Assembly: GCA_947581845.1 (NCBI GenBank)
Contig: CANPVY010000194.1
Span: forward strand, 1-6,466
Reading direction: 5' to 3'
Length of the DNA stretch: 6,466 nt
DNA from: an uncultured bacterium
Lineage (GTDB): Bacteria; Gemmatimonadota; Gemmatimonadetes; Palauibacterales; KS3-K002
The position numbers and the translations under genes were made by a program. A model generated the notes under the pieces. That model saw nothing but the letters and a program-made list of their open reading frames with translations, searched no databases and was not told the DNA's origin. Positions 1-5,685 of this stretch are shown here, one piece after another (the first letter of the stretch is position 1; each line of letters opens with the position of its first letter).

Positions 1-819
1 CAGGATCAACTCGCGCCGGCGGAAGCTGGCCAGCATGGCCGCCACGGGCCTCCGTGTCATGTAAGGCACGCGTCCGTCGAGGCCGTACTTGTATCGATTG
101 AAGTCGAGGCACTCGCTCCCGGCGACGAACGGGACGCGACCTCGATAGTCCACGAAGCCCTCCCCCGCGATCAGATCCGGTCGTTCGCGGTCGAAGTAGA
201 GCACCGAGGACGGGTTGGCGACGATGTAGCGAACGAAAATGCCGCGGGCCCGGAGCTCGTCATAAACCGGCGTTCCAAACGAGTATCGGCTGACGAGTTG
301 TCCGCCAGCCGAGTGGCCGACGTGCACAATGGCCTTGACACGAGGATAGAAGTCCACGATGTGGCGCACCATTCCGTCCAGGAGATCGAAGTTGCTCACC
401 GGCGGGTCGTTGACCGAGTTCGCGCCCTCGCGCCAGCCTCCGTCCCAGAAGGGATAGTGCCCCTGCGCGTAACGCTCGGGCCTGTCGGCGATGTGGTGCG
501 CTCCGATCATGGCCGGCGACACGACCAGCGTGCTGACCTTCAGATCCAGCTCAGGCCGCTCCCGATCGGCCGCGTCGAGGGCGGCCATGAGTCCGTCAAA
601 GTACGTGGTCGGGTTCTGGCTTGCGCCGTGATGAACGAAGACAACCAGCTTGACGCGCGGGTCGGCATCCCTAATCACGTCGTGAGTGCCGTCGTACGTC
701 AAAATGTGCTCCTGCCCATCGACTGTGAGGGGAAGATCGAACCGACCGTGCTCCTCCTGGGCTTCGACGGATCCGACCGTGCCGAGAATCATGAATGTGG
801 CCAGAAGCTGATGTCTCAC
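1..819 (-). CDS. secreted alpha/beta hydrolase, 3'-truncated by window edge
   Basis: Open frame of 273 codons from a GTG to the left edge with no stop, so the C-terminus is missing. A GGAGGT Shine-Dalgarno (824-829) lies 4 nt upstream of the GTG and decides this start over an ATG at codon 10. Residues 1-20 look like a short signal peptide ending VEA before QEE, so export is inferred. A beta-strand followed by HHG (63-65) is a likely oxyanion-hole region. GHSAGG at 168-173 is the nucleophile elbow, with Ser170 as predicted nucleophile. Further on are VANPSS (200-205) and a C-L-D-F-N-R-Y-K-Y-G-L segment (237-247), which I recall as typical of a group of secreted bacterial hydrolases of unknown substrate. 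The acid and His of the triad are probably beyond the edge. It begins 34 nt after the beta-lactamase-family gene, so co-transcription is likely. The fold is well supported; the substrate (ester, amide or polyester) is unknown. Confidence 0.85.
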   Translation of the reverse strand, partial: MRHQLLATFMILGTVGSVEAQEEHGRFDLPLTVDGQEHILTYDGTHDVIRDADPRVKLVVFVHHGASQNPTTYFDGLMAALDAADRERPELDLKVSTLVVSPAMIGAHHIADRPERYAQGHYPFWDGGWREGANSVNDPPVSNFDLLDGMVRHIVDFYPRVKAIVHVGHSAGGQLVSRYSFGTPVYDELRARGIFVRYIVANPSSVLYFDRERPDLIAGEGFVDYRGRVPFVAGSECLDFNRYKYGLDGRVPYMTRRPVAAMLASFRRRELIL

Positions 820-823
820 GATT

Positions 824-829
824 ACCTCC
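824..829 (-). promoter_or_regulatory. Shine-Dalgarno of alpha/beta hydrolase gene
   Basis: GGAGGT on the minus strand, 4 nt before the GTG at 819. It is the feature that favours the GTG over the downstream ATG (790-792). Using the GTG also restores the full hydrophobic signal peptide. Confidence 0.7.
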
Positions 830-853
830 GCGGCTACGTGGTATGTGTCGCTA

Positions 854-2317
854 CTACGGTGTATTGCCAGATGACGGCTGCCATGGTTCCCGGACCTGTG
901 GCACGGCCTCCATCAACAGAGCCAACGCACGTGCGAAGGCCGGGTAGCCCTCGTCGTCACCCTTGGCGTGGCCGAGTCGCACGACCACGAGATCGTGCGT
1001 CGGGATGATGAACGTGAATTGCCCACCGGCGCCCGCCATGTAGTAGGCGTCCTCGGGGACCGGCCAGGCGTTCGTCCGATTGAGCCAGAACAGCCCGCCG
1101 TACCGAGGCTCCGACCACGCCGGGGCCGGCGTCCGCACGAATTCGACCCAGCCCTCAGGGAGCAAGCGTTCGTCGTTCCAGACGCCGTCGTTCAGGTAGA
1201 GCAGCCCCAGGCGTAACCAGTCGCGGCCGGTTCCCAACTCGTAGCCGGTCAGCTCGAAGTTGCCGTAGGGGTCTGTCTCCAATACCATGCGGCGGATGCC
1301 CAGCTTGTCAAAGACATGTCGCTGCGGATAGCACAGGTACTCTTCGCCACGGGCGATCGCCGCCTGCTTGATCAGATAGAGGAGCGTGAGCGGGTCACAG
1401 TTACGATAGCGGCCGACGGTGTTGGGCGGCCACTGGAGCGGACGCGTGATGGCCCATTGATAGGCGTCGATGGCGCCCGTGTACACGTAGAGGTGATCCG
1501 GGTAGCCGGCGGAGTCGGAGGCTTCAAAGCGAATCCCGCTTGACATCCGAAGCAAATCAGCGATTCGGATAGCGGCCCGCGGGTCCCCCGGCAGCTGCCA
1601 CTCCTCCACCGGGGCGGGTTCCCAGAGGTCGTACACACCCTCGTGAATCAGTTGGCCGACCAGCGTCGCCGTAAGGCTCTTGCCCATGGACCACCCGGGA
1701 AGGCGCGTCGTGAAATCGGCTCCCGGTCCGTACCGCTCCGCGATGATTTGTCCCTTGTAGGCGACCACAAATGCCGCGGTGAGCGCTTCCGGCGGGTCGA
1801 ACGCGGCGGCGGTCGCGGCCGTCAGCTTAGCGGCATCGATCTCCGGTGGGGGCGGCTTGTCGGGCAGTAGATCCCCCATTGGCCACGCCTGCGTCGCTGG
1901 ATCCGGGAGCGCCGCCGTCACCCGAACCGGGGTGAAGTAGACTGAGTCGGCACCGCGCGGGAGAATGACGCACCCTTGATTGCCATAGAGCTTCGCGGTG
2001 CGCGTCACACCGTTCCGCAGGGTCAGGTGCACCGCCTGCCGCTCCAGGTCCACAACAGTATCAGTTATCGCATGCCGCGTGTCGCGGGGCGAAACGGCAA
2101 GACCGTCCTCGTCCGCCGCGGTCGCCAGGTTGCGCCCCGTTATGAAGAGCGCCGAACATAGCACCTTGGCGAACCCGGCTGCCGCGTGCTCAAGCGGGTC
2201 CCCTGGAGGTGCCTCCCAAGTGGTGGGCAGCTCCCGCGGAACAGGTCTTTCCTGCGCTCTGCAAAGGCCGCTTGCCGACAACAGCGCAAGGCTTAGCAGC
2301 AACACGCTACGCATCAT
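854..2317 (-). CDS. secreted beta-lactamase-family serine hydrolase (class C / NylB-like)
   Basis: 487 aa, complete, ATG ATG start with GGAGA at 2322-2326, ending TAG. Residues 1-21 form a signal peptide (hydrophobic VLLLSLALL core, cleavage likely near CRA/QE), so the enzyme should act in the periplasm or outside the cell. The catalytic domain of the penicillin-binding-protein/beta-lactamase fold starts around residue 160. It has SMGK at 210-213 (Ser210 nucleophile, Lys213 general base), YRN at 304-306 in place of YxN, and GHAKG at 449-453 where KTG or HTG normally lies. Residues 22-160 form a family-specific N-terminal extension with Cys54 and Cys116. Related proteins are usually annotated as serine hydrolase, 6-aminohexanoate-dimer hydrolase-like or EstB-like; they cleave amide or ester bonds, and few are true antibiotic beta-lactamases. 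It is followed after 34 nt by an alpha/beta hydrolase, also exported. The family call is strong and the substrate is unknown. Confidence 0.92.
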   Translation of the reverse strand: MMRSVLLLSLALLSASGLCRAQERPVPRELPTTWEAPPGDPLEHAAAGFAKVLCSALFITGRNLATAADEDGLAVSPRDTRHAITDTVVDLERQAVHLTLRNGVTRTAKLYGNQGCVILPRGADSVYFTPVRVTAALPDPATQAWPMGDLLPDKPPPPEIDAAKLTAATAAAFDPPEALTAAFVVAYKGQIIAERYGPGADFTTRLPGWSMGKSLTATLVGQLIHEGVYDLWEPAPVEEWQLPGDPRAAIRIADLLRMSSGIRFEASDSAGYPDHLYVYTGAIDAYQWAITRPLQWPPNTVGRYRNCDPLTLLYLIKQAAIARGEEYLCYPQRHVFDKLGIRRMVLETDPYGNFELTGYELGTGRDWLRLGLLYLNDGVWNDERLLPEGWVEFVRTPAPAWSEPRYGGLFWLNRTNAWPVPEDAYYMAGAGGQFTFIIPTHDLVVVRLGHAKGDDEGYPAFARALALLMEAVPQVREPWQPSSGNTP

Positions 2318-2351
2318 CCTGTCTCCGAATCGTCGAGGTGAACCATCGACT

Positions 2352-2366
2352 AGCGGTTGTACCGCT
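2352..2366. repeat. hyphenated palindrome upstream of the serine hydrolase gene
   Basis: AGCGGT and ACCGCT are perfect 6-bp inverted arms separated by TGT, lying about 35-49 nt upstream of the serine hydrolase ATG. The position suits an operator or a short 5'-leader hairpin. No T-run follows on either strand, so it is not an intrinsic terminator. No clear -35/-10 pair could be assigned nearby. A 6-bp palindrome can arise by chance. Confidence 0.4.
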
Positions 2367-2480
2367 CTCTAACGTCGCACATCAGCTCGGGCTCTTGCAA
2401 AACCACTCTACGCTAACTGGGCAGGCAACATAAGCTTCGATTCTTCGGACGCCAGCCCGGTCAGCTGCAGCAAGTTGTCA
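2367..2480. repeat. imperfect long-range inverted repeat, weakly attC-like
   Basis: In the 249-nt gap between the methyltransferase and serine hydrolase genes, AGCTCGGGCT (2384-2393) can pair with AGCCCG (2454-2459) plus AGCT (2463-2466), leaving a 3-nt bulge. AAC (2371-2373) lies just outside the left arm and GTT (2474-2476) just outside the right arm. Read on the minus strand the order is AAC, a GCTGCAGCTGACC-like arm, then GAGCTGATG and GTTAGAG. This resembles the layout of integron attC sites at about the right length, but the left core is degenerate and the right core has one mismatch to GTTRRRY. It may be chance. Nothing else was recognised in this gap. Confidence 0.25.
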
Positions 2481-2566
2481 GGTCGCATTCGGTGATAGAC
2501 CGCAACAGTTCGCACAGCGACCGACGAGGTCAGCTCAGGCGGTTAGTTTGTGATCTGGAACGGATG

Positions 2567-3127
2567 CTAGAAGATCAGGAAGTAGCGAGGGACCCGGTCC
2601 ATGTAGTCCCTGTAGGACTCGCCGTATACCTCGAGGCAAGCCTTCTCTTCTGCGAGTACCTTGTAGTGCGCCCCGATGATCCCAATCGCGATCAGTAGGA
2701 ATGCGATCCACGATCCCATAGCGATGCTAATGCCCAAGAAGCACACCGAGATCATGAACTGCTGTGGGTGCCGAGAGATGCGGTATACGCCGGATGTGAC
2801 CGGCTGGTCGGCCGGACTATTCTTGTAGTTGAAGAGAGCCACCACGAATCCCGTTAACCCAAGGGCGTAGAACGCGAGGCCTACCCAAAGAACGCCATCG
2901 CCATGTCTCAGAGGGGTCAGTATCGACAGGAGAAGCCAGGCTAGGAACAGAAGCAGCCCGAGAACACGGTGAGCCACCCTGGGATCTCTCTGAGCCGATC
3001 GATCATAGAGCCTAGCGACTACCGGTTTTGGGAAAAAAACCAGAAGAATGCCGAGGACCAGATAGAAGATCGCTGCCAAGAGCCATCCGTTGAAGAGACC
3101 GAATTGCAGGGCTGGGAAAAGCTCCAT
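2567..3127 (-). CDS. ICMT/PEMT-family membrane methyltransferase
   Basis: 186 aa from the ATG at 3127. An AAGGAG Shine-Dalgarno (3135-3140) sits 7 nt upstream, so this start is preferred over an in-frame TTG 42 nt earlier at 3169. Likely membrane helices lie near residues 10-32, 55-72, 79-99 and 123-156 (two helices). The C-terminal signature of isoprenylcysteine carboxyl methyltransferase and phospholipid N-methyltransferase proteins is present: GVYRISRHP at 113-121 (Arg119, His120), Glu160-Glu161, then YGESYRDYMDRVPRY at 168-182. These residues bind S-adenosylmethionine and shape the active site in the family. The usual Tyr two residues after RHP is Gln here (RHPQQ). Bacteria lack CaaX-prenylated proteins of the eukaryotic type, so the acceptor is unknown; a lipid or small molecule at the inner membrane is plausible. 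The neighbours do not point to a pathway. Confidence 0.88.
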   Translation of the reverse strand: MELFPALQFGLFNGWLLAAIFYLVLGILLVFFPKPVVARLYDRSAQRDPRVAHRVLGLLLFLAWLLLSILTPLRHGDGVLWVGLAFYALGLTGFVVALFNYKNSPADQPVTSGVYRISRHPQQFMISVCFLGISIAMGSWIAFLLIAIGIIGAHYKVLAEEKACLEVYGESYRDYMDRVPRYFLIF

Positions 3128-3134
3128 TGGGCGG

Positions 3135-3140
3135 CTCCTT
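3135..3140 (-). promoter_or_regulatory. Shine-Dalgarno fixing the methyltransferase start
   Basis: AAGGAG on the minus strand, 7 nt before the ATG at 3127. It supports the shorter 186-aa protein, which begins just before the first membrane helix. The upstream in-frame TTG (3169) would add an Arg-rich 14-residue tail with no comparable ribosome site. Confidence 0.7.
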
Positions 3141-3217
3141 GCACGAACCCTCAAACCGGCTGGGAACAATGCGGTCTAGCGGATCAGCCTTTCACCTGCG
3201 CGGCAACGACCGACCGC

Positions 3218-3229
3218 GATTAAGTAATC
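3218..3229. repeat. AT-rich palindrome upstream of the methyltransferase gene
   Basis: GATTA and TAATC arms flank AG, giving a 12-bp interrupted palindrome about 90-100 nt upstream of the methyltransferase ATG. It is the only AT-rich patch in an otherwise GC-rich 183-nt gap. It could be a regulator-binding site or contain a -10 element, but no matching -35 was found. Elsewhere in this gap I see only short GC-rich self-complementary bits (for example AGGT-CGCC-ACCT on the minus strand, about 3279-3290) and no terminator. Confidence 0.3.
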
Positions 3230-3310
3230 TAAGCGCCGCACCGCTATGGGCGCCCGCATCAGGTGCAGAGGCTTGCCAGGTGGCGACCTCCCCGACCGCA
3301 GCACCAGTCG

Positions 3311-4495
3311 CTAGGCGGGTAGTGTCAGATCCTCGAGCTGGTCTGGCGCCTCCGTCAGGCTCACGCACGCACTATCGGTGATCAGCACCGTATCGGAGTG
3401 ACGGAACCCGCCCTGGTCAGGGAAATAGATGCCCGGCTCAATGCTGATAAGCATAGCGGGCTCGAGCTCCCGGTCATCGCCTAAGGCGACGTACGGTGCC
3501 TCATGACCGGTTATCCCCATTCCGTGACCAGTTCGGTGCAGAATCCGGTCACCATAACCATGTCGCGCGATCAATTCGCGCACGGCAAAGTCAATCTCAC
3601 TCAGCACCGCGCCTGGTCGCGCCAGCTCGAAGGCGAGGGCACGCGCCTCGAGCATCGCGTTGAAAGGTTCGTGGGCCCAGTCGGGTACGGTTCCGAGAAA
3701 GAAGGTGCGCTCGAGTTCGACCCCATACCCGTCTACCTGAGCCACTACAATCGAGACATGAGGACCTCCCTGCTCCATTGGCATCGACAGCGTCGGGATC
3801 CGATGCGGATCGTGGGAGATCGAAGGCGGCCAGACCGTGCCCTTTGCCGAGCAGACCATGGTATTGGCATCCGGAATGTCGGCGAGGATCCTTCCCATCA
3901 TGAGCTGGGAAACCGAACTGTATATCGCTCCCTCAGCCACACCTGGACGGCAGATCTCCAGCAGCTTCTCATGCCCCAGCGTGACGATCTGACAGGCGTG
4001 GACGTTCCTGCCGATCTCGTATGGGGTCTTGACGAGGCGCACATCGTCTATGATGTCCACGACCACCCTGGTGCCAGGCGTCCGCTCCGCGATCCCGATT
4101 GGCAGTGCAGACTCGACCCCGACACGCGAAGAAGCGTCTTTGAAGAGAGCACCGTAGACATCGAACCAGTTATGGCCTAAGGGCGCGGGGTACTCGAAGT
4201 ACGTCGCATACTCGAGATCGCAGCGCGCACGTGCGCGGACATGACTTGTCTCGAGCAGCGGCGCAACCATTACGGGCACTCCCTCACACGGGATCACGAG
4301 GAGAAAGGGCCGCTCGTGAACGTAGTTCGCAAAGTTCGTGAGATAGTAGATGTTGACCGGGTTGAAGCTGACGTAGAAGTCGAGTTCCGCGCTGTGCATC
4401 CGCGCCTGCACATTGGTCAGACGACCCGCAAGCTCCTCGCGGCTCGGGGGCGATGTGATTGGCGCAGGCAGTCCCTGCAGCATGTTTTCAGGCAC
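3311..4495 (-). CDS. M24 creatinase/Xaa-Pro peptidase-like protein with altered metal site
   Basis: 394 aa from a GTG at 4495, ending TAG. The start is chosen because GGAGGAA (4501-4507) lies 5 nt upstream; an in-frame ATG at 4534 would add 13 residues without a good ribosome site. There is no signal peptide, so it is probably cytosolic. The N-terminal creatinase-type domain spans about residues 15-150 (NIYYLTNF at 48-55), and the pita-bread M24 domain spans about 160-380. Normal M24B enzymes bind two metals with Asp, Asp, His, Glu, Glu. Here the Asp-Asp segment reads VDGYGVELERTF (254-265), with Glu260 at the second Asp position and no obvious first Asp. HRTGHGMG (320-327) keeps His324, IEPG (352-355) keeps Glu353, and GFRHSDT (363-369) has His366 in place of the last Glu. 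This resembles creatinase and ectoine-hydrolase-like members, which do not need the dinuclear metal centre. An amidohydrolase or peptidase of C-N bonds is likely; the substrate is unknown. Confidence 0.88.
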   Translation of the reverse strand: MPENMLQGLPAPITSPPSREELAGRLTNVQARMHSAELDFYVSFNPVNIYYLTNFANYVHERPFLLVIPCEGVPVMVAPLLETSHVRARARCDLEYATYFEYPAPLGHNWFDVYGALFKDASSRVGVESALPIGIAERTPGTRVVVDIIDDVRLVKTPYEIGRNVHACQIVTLGHEKLLEICRPGVAEGAIYSSVSQLMMGRILADIPDANTMVCSAKGTVWPPSISHDPHRIPTLSMPMEQGGPHVSIVVAQVDGYGVELERTFFLGTVPDWAHEPFNAMLEARALAFELARPGAVLSEIDFAVRELIARHGYGDRILHRTGHGMGITGHEAPYVALGDDRELEPAMLISIEPGIYFPDQGGFRHSDTVLITDSACVSLTEAPDQLEDLTLPA

Positions 4496-4500
4496 TTCGC

Positions 4501-4507
4501 TTCCTCC
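4501..4507 (-). promoter_or_regulatory. strong Shine-Dalgarno deciding the M24 gene start
   Basis: GGAGGAA on the minus strand, 5 nt before the GTG at 4495. It lies inside the longer alternative frame that starts at ATG 4534, which argues that the longer start is not used. Confidence 0.7.
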
Positions 4508-4548
4508 GGTTGGTCCATCGGATAGCGGCACCATCTATCTGCCGCCAC

Positions 4549-4623
4549 CCAATGAAATTTCCAGGTCTGGGCAAGTTTCCATCCGCCATCCTTGGGTGTG
4601 ATCGCAGAGGCATAGGTGCCACG
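4549..4623 (-). pseudogene. possible C-terminal remnant of a SnoaL/DUF4440-like (NTF2-fold) gene
   Basis: In the gap upstream of the M24 gene, the minus strand encodes a 25-residue stretch beginning RGTYASAI and continuing TPKDGGWKLAQ to FHW. It resembles the last two strands of NTF2-fold SnoaL-like or DUF4440 proteins, which often end with a G-x-Y strand, an acidic turn, DGGWK/R and a final strand closing with HW. An in-frame TGA lies four codons before the Arg, and the frame runs on into the M24 gene out of phase, so it cannot be an intact gene. It may be a decayed fragment left by recombination, or coincidence. Confidence 0.25.
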
Positions 4624-4703
4624 CGTTAAGGGCAATCACCAGGCGCCCACGAGGCCGAACGGTCGAGGCTTGCATTGTGCACGTACAAGTTTCTCATGCG
4701 CGC

Positions 4704-4711
4704 GTTAGACG
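4704..4711. repeat. GTTAGACG boundary motif, right-hand copy inverted at 5658-5665
   Basis: On the minus strand this reads CGTCTAAC and contains the TAA stop of the membrane-protein frame. Its exact inverse lies at 5658-5665, just before the start of the same gene. GTCTAAC matches the integron inverse-core consensus RYYYAAC, and a stop codon inside that core is seen in compact gene cassettes. The full attC that should follow was not found within about 150 nt. Confidence 0.3.
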
Positions 4712-5064
4712 GCGCGTGAGTAGTCACCAGGGCCAATGATGCTGCGACGCGAAACGGCAACTACAACGAGTGTCGCCGTCGGGATCACCCCCACAAACAA
4801 GGCGAGTTGGTAACCACGCATCGGGATTTCAGATAGCGCCTCCATCTCCAAGGGAGCGAAAGGCATCTGAGCCACGATATCGTGCGGCGATATGGTCAAG
4901 AACGTCGCGGCGGCGGAGGTCGTGATGAGAGCGAGGAAGGCAACCGCAAACCACCACGACCAGGAGTACCTTTGCGAGATACCCCAGATAAGAACCACGG
5001 TCGCGACGATCGACAGATCAACGAGCACGGTTCCAGGCAGACCAAAGGCTACGTGGCCGAACAA
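4705..5064 (-). CDS. membrane protein, C-terminal part after frameshift
   Basis: 119-residue frame that begins at a weak TTG (5064) inside the end of the preceding frame, with no Shine-Dalgarno of its own, and ends TAA. It is best read as the C-terminal third of the same protein as 5049-5651, displaced by one base. Membrane helices lie near residues 7-28, 38-57 and 84-104. The segment between the last two helices holds PFAPLEMEAL (68-77). I recall this layout (LFG-x-GLPG, then a WWF helix, then a P-x-EMEAL loop and a GYxLA helix) as the normal C-terminus of a family of uncharacterised bacterial multi-pass membrane proteins. Joining the frames gives about 315 aa. Function is unknown. Confidence 0.6.
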   Translation of the reverse strand: MFGHVAFGLPGTVLVDLSIVATVVLIWGISQRYSWSWWFAVAFLALITTSAAATFLTISPHDIVAQMPFAPLEMEALSEIPMRGYQLALFVGVIPTATLVVVAVSRRSIIGPGDYSRAV

Positions 5065-5651
5065 TGAAAAAAGCCATCGAGCAGCAGCGGGAAATGAAGA
5101 ACCAGAGCCAGCAACACCATGAGACTGACTGCAACCTTCACATTCTGAGGCGTTTCAGACAACCAGTTTGACGGGATTTCGGCCGTCTGGAACGCGCGCT
5201 GTGCAGAAGGGCTCCGATAGAACCGCAGTAGCATGATCGGTATAACCGGATACAGGAGTATGAATCCAAGCGCTACAAATGGCAGGCTGACCAGTGATAC
5301 CCCCTTCGATGTCACCAACATCATCAGTGCTGTCAATGACAATGGCAGCCCAACGATGAGCCAGGCAATCAGCAACGTCGTCATGATCGCCGGGGTCCAC
5401 CAACGAAGCTTCAAGTGGCCATAGCCCAACGGAATACACAACACTGCAATGACGTAGTAGCCGGCGATCTGAATCGCAATGTTGGCAAACATCAACGAAC
5501 CGAACCCAGCACCCCCGTAGTGGAATCGGCCACCATCCTCAAACCAGTAGAAGACGTGTACTTCGGCGGGCCCAAGCAGTGCGCTCACCACGCCGATCAA
5601 TAGCAGCGCCGTTCCCAAGAGCCGGACTATTGTGATGGACCTCTGATTCAC
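5049..5651 (-). CDS. membrane protein, N-terminal part before frameshift
   Basis: 200 codons from GTG 5651, the earliest possible start because an in-frame TAG lies 9 nt upstream. GGGAGG (5665-5671 region) is 13 nt upstream, a long spacing, so translation may be modest or coupled to the gene before it. Membrane helices lie near residues 8-27, 50-77, 87-113, 118-143 and 171-190. A conserved-looking EDGGRFHYGGAGFGS stretch (38-52) follows the first helix. The last five residues (HCSAT) follow a run of six T and do not look like a natural end. Adding one T there reads through as D-G-F-F-S-L-F-G-H-V into the frame at 4705-5064. Known family members appear to be single proteins of about 300 aa, so this is probably a frameshifted gene. 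It starts 34 nt after the NmrA-family gene, which suggests co-transcription. Function is unknown. Confidence 0.65.
   Translation of the reverse strand: MNQRSITIVRLLGTALLLIGVVSALLGPAEVHVFYWFEDGGRFHYGGAGFGSLMFANIAIQIAGYYVIAVLCIPLGYGHLKLRWWTPAIMTTLLIAWLIVGLPLSLTALMMLVTSKGVSLVSLPFVALGFILLYPVIPIMLLRFYRSPSAQRAFQTAEIPSNWLSETPQNVKVAVSLMVLLALVLHFPLLLDGFFHCSAT
5067..5072 (-). other. homopolymer frameshift site (T6 on the minus strand)
   Basis: Six A on the plus strand. In the upstream frame it is read GGC TTT TTT CAT and soon stops. One extra T, or a -1 slip, restores a continuous frame of about 315 codons between 5651 and 4705. Possible causes are a homopolymer sequencing error, a true loss-of-function deletion, or slippage during transcription or translation. 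The sequence alone cannot separate these. Confidence 0.65.
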
Positions 5652-5657
5652 GATACT

Positions 5658-5665
5658 CGTCTAAC
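5658..5665. repeat. CGTCTAAC boundary motif, inverse of 4704-4711
   Basis: On the minus strand it reads GTTAGACG, a perfect match to the integron core consensus GTTRRRY, 6 nt before the GTG of the membrane-protein gene. With the copy at 4704-4711 it forms an 8-bp inverted pair that encloses exactly that gene, in the orientation expected for a cassette. No complete attC or integrase was seen. Confidence 0.3.
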
Positions 5666-5669
5666 CTCC

Positions 5670-5681
5670 CAGGGAACCCTG
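5670..5681. repeat. short palindrome between NmrA and membrane-protein genes
   Basis: CAGGGAACCCTG is an interrupted palindrome with 5-bp arms in the 34-nt spacer. The 2-nt centre is too small for a stable hairpin loop with the full stem and no T-run follows, so it is not a convincing terminator. A protein-binding site or chance are both possible. Confidence 0.25.
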
Positions 5682-5685
5682 CATG

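Noticed and set aside
298..1008. Plus-strand open frame of 236 codons
   Set aside because: It lies antisense to the alpha/beta hydrolase and the end of the serine hydrolase, is rich in Arg, Val and His as expected for an antisense frame of GC-rich genes, and has no recognisable domain.
1998..2433. Overlapping plus-strand frames at the start of the serine hydrolase gene
   Set aside because: Antisense to the signal peptide and N-terminal domain of that gene; no ribosome site and no recognisable product.
2318..2566. Sigma-70 promoter for the serine hydrolase gene
   Set aside because: TTGCAA and TTGCCT could act as -35 boxes, but no acceptable -10 box lies 16-18 nt downstream of either.
3240..3310. 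Intrinsic terminator after the M24 gene
   Set aside because: Several short GC-rich self-complementary stretches exist, but none forms a long stem followed by a T-run on the minus strand.
3503..4180. Plus-strand open frame of 225 codons
   Set aside because: Fully antisense to the M24 gene, whose conserved motifs make it the real gene; the plus-strand product matches no known fold by eye.
4417..4635. Minus-strand 72-codon frame starting at TTG as an intact small gene
   Set aside because: Its second half overlaps the M24 gene in another frame and has no coding look, there is no ribosome site, and a stop precedes the SnoaL-like stretch. Only a remnant is considered.
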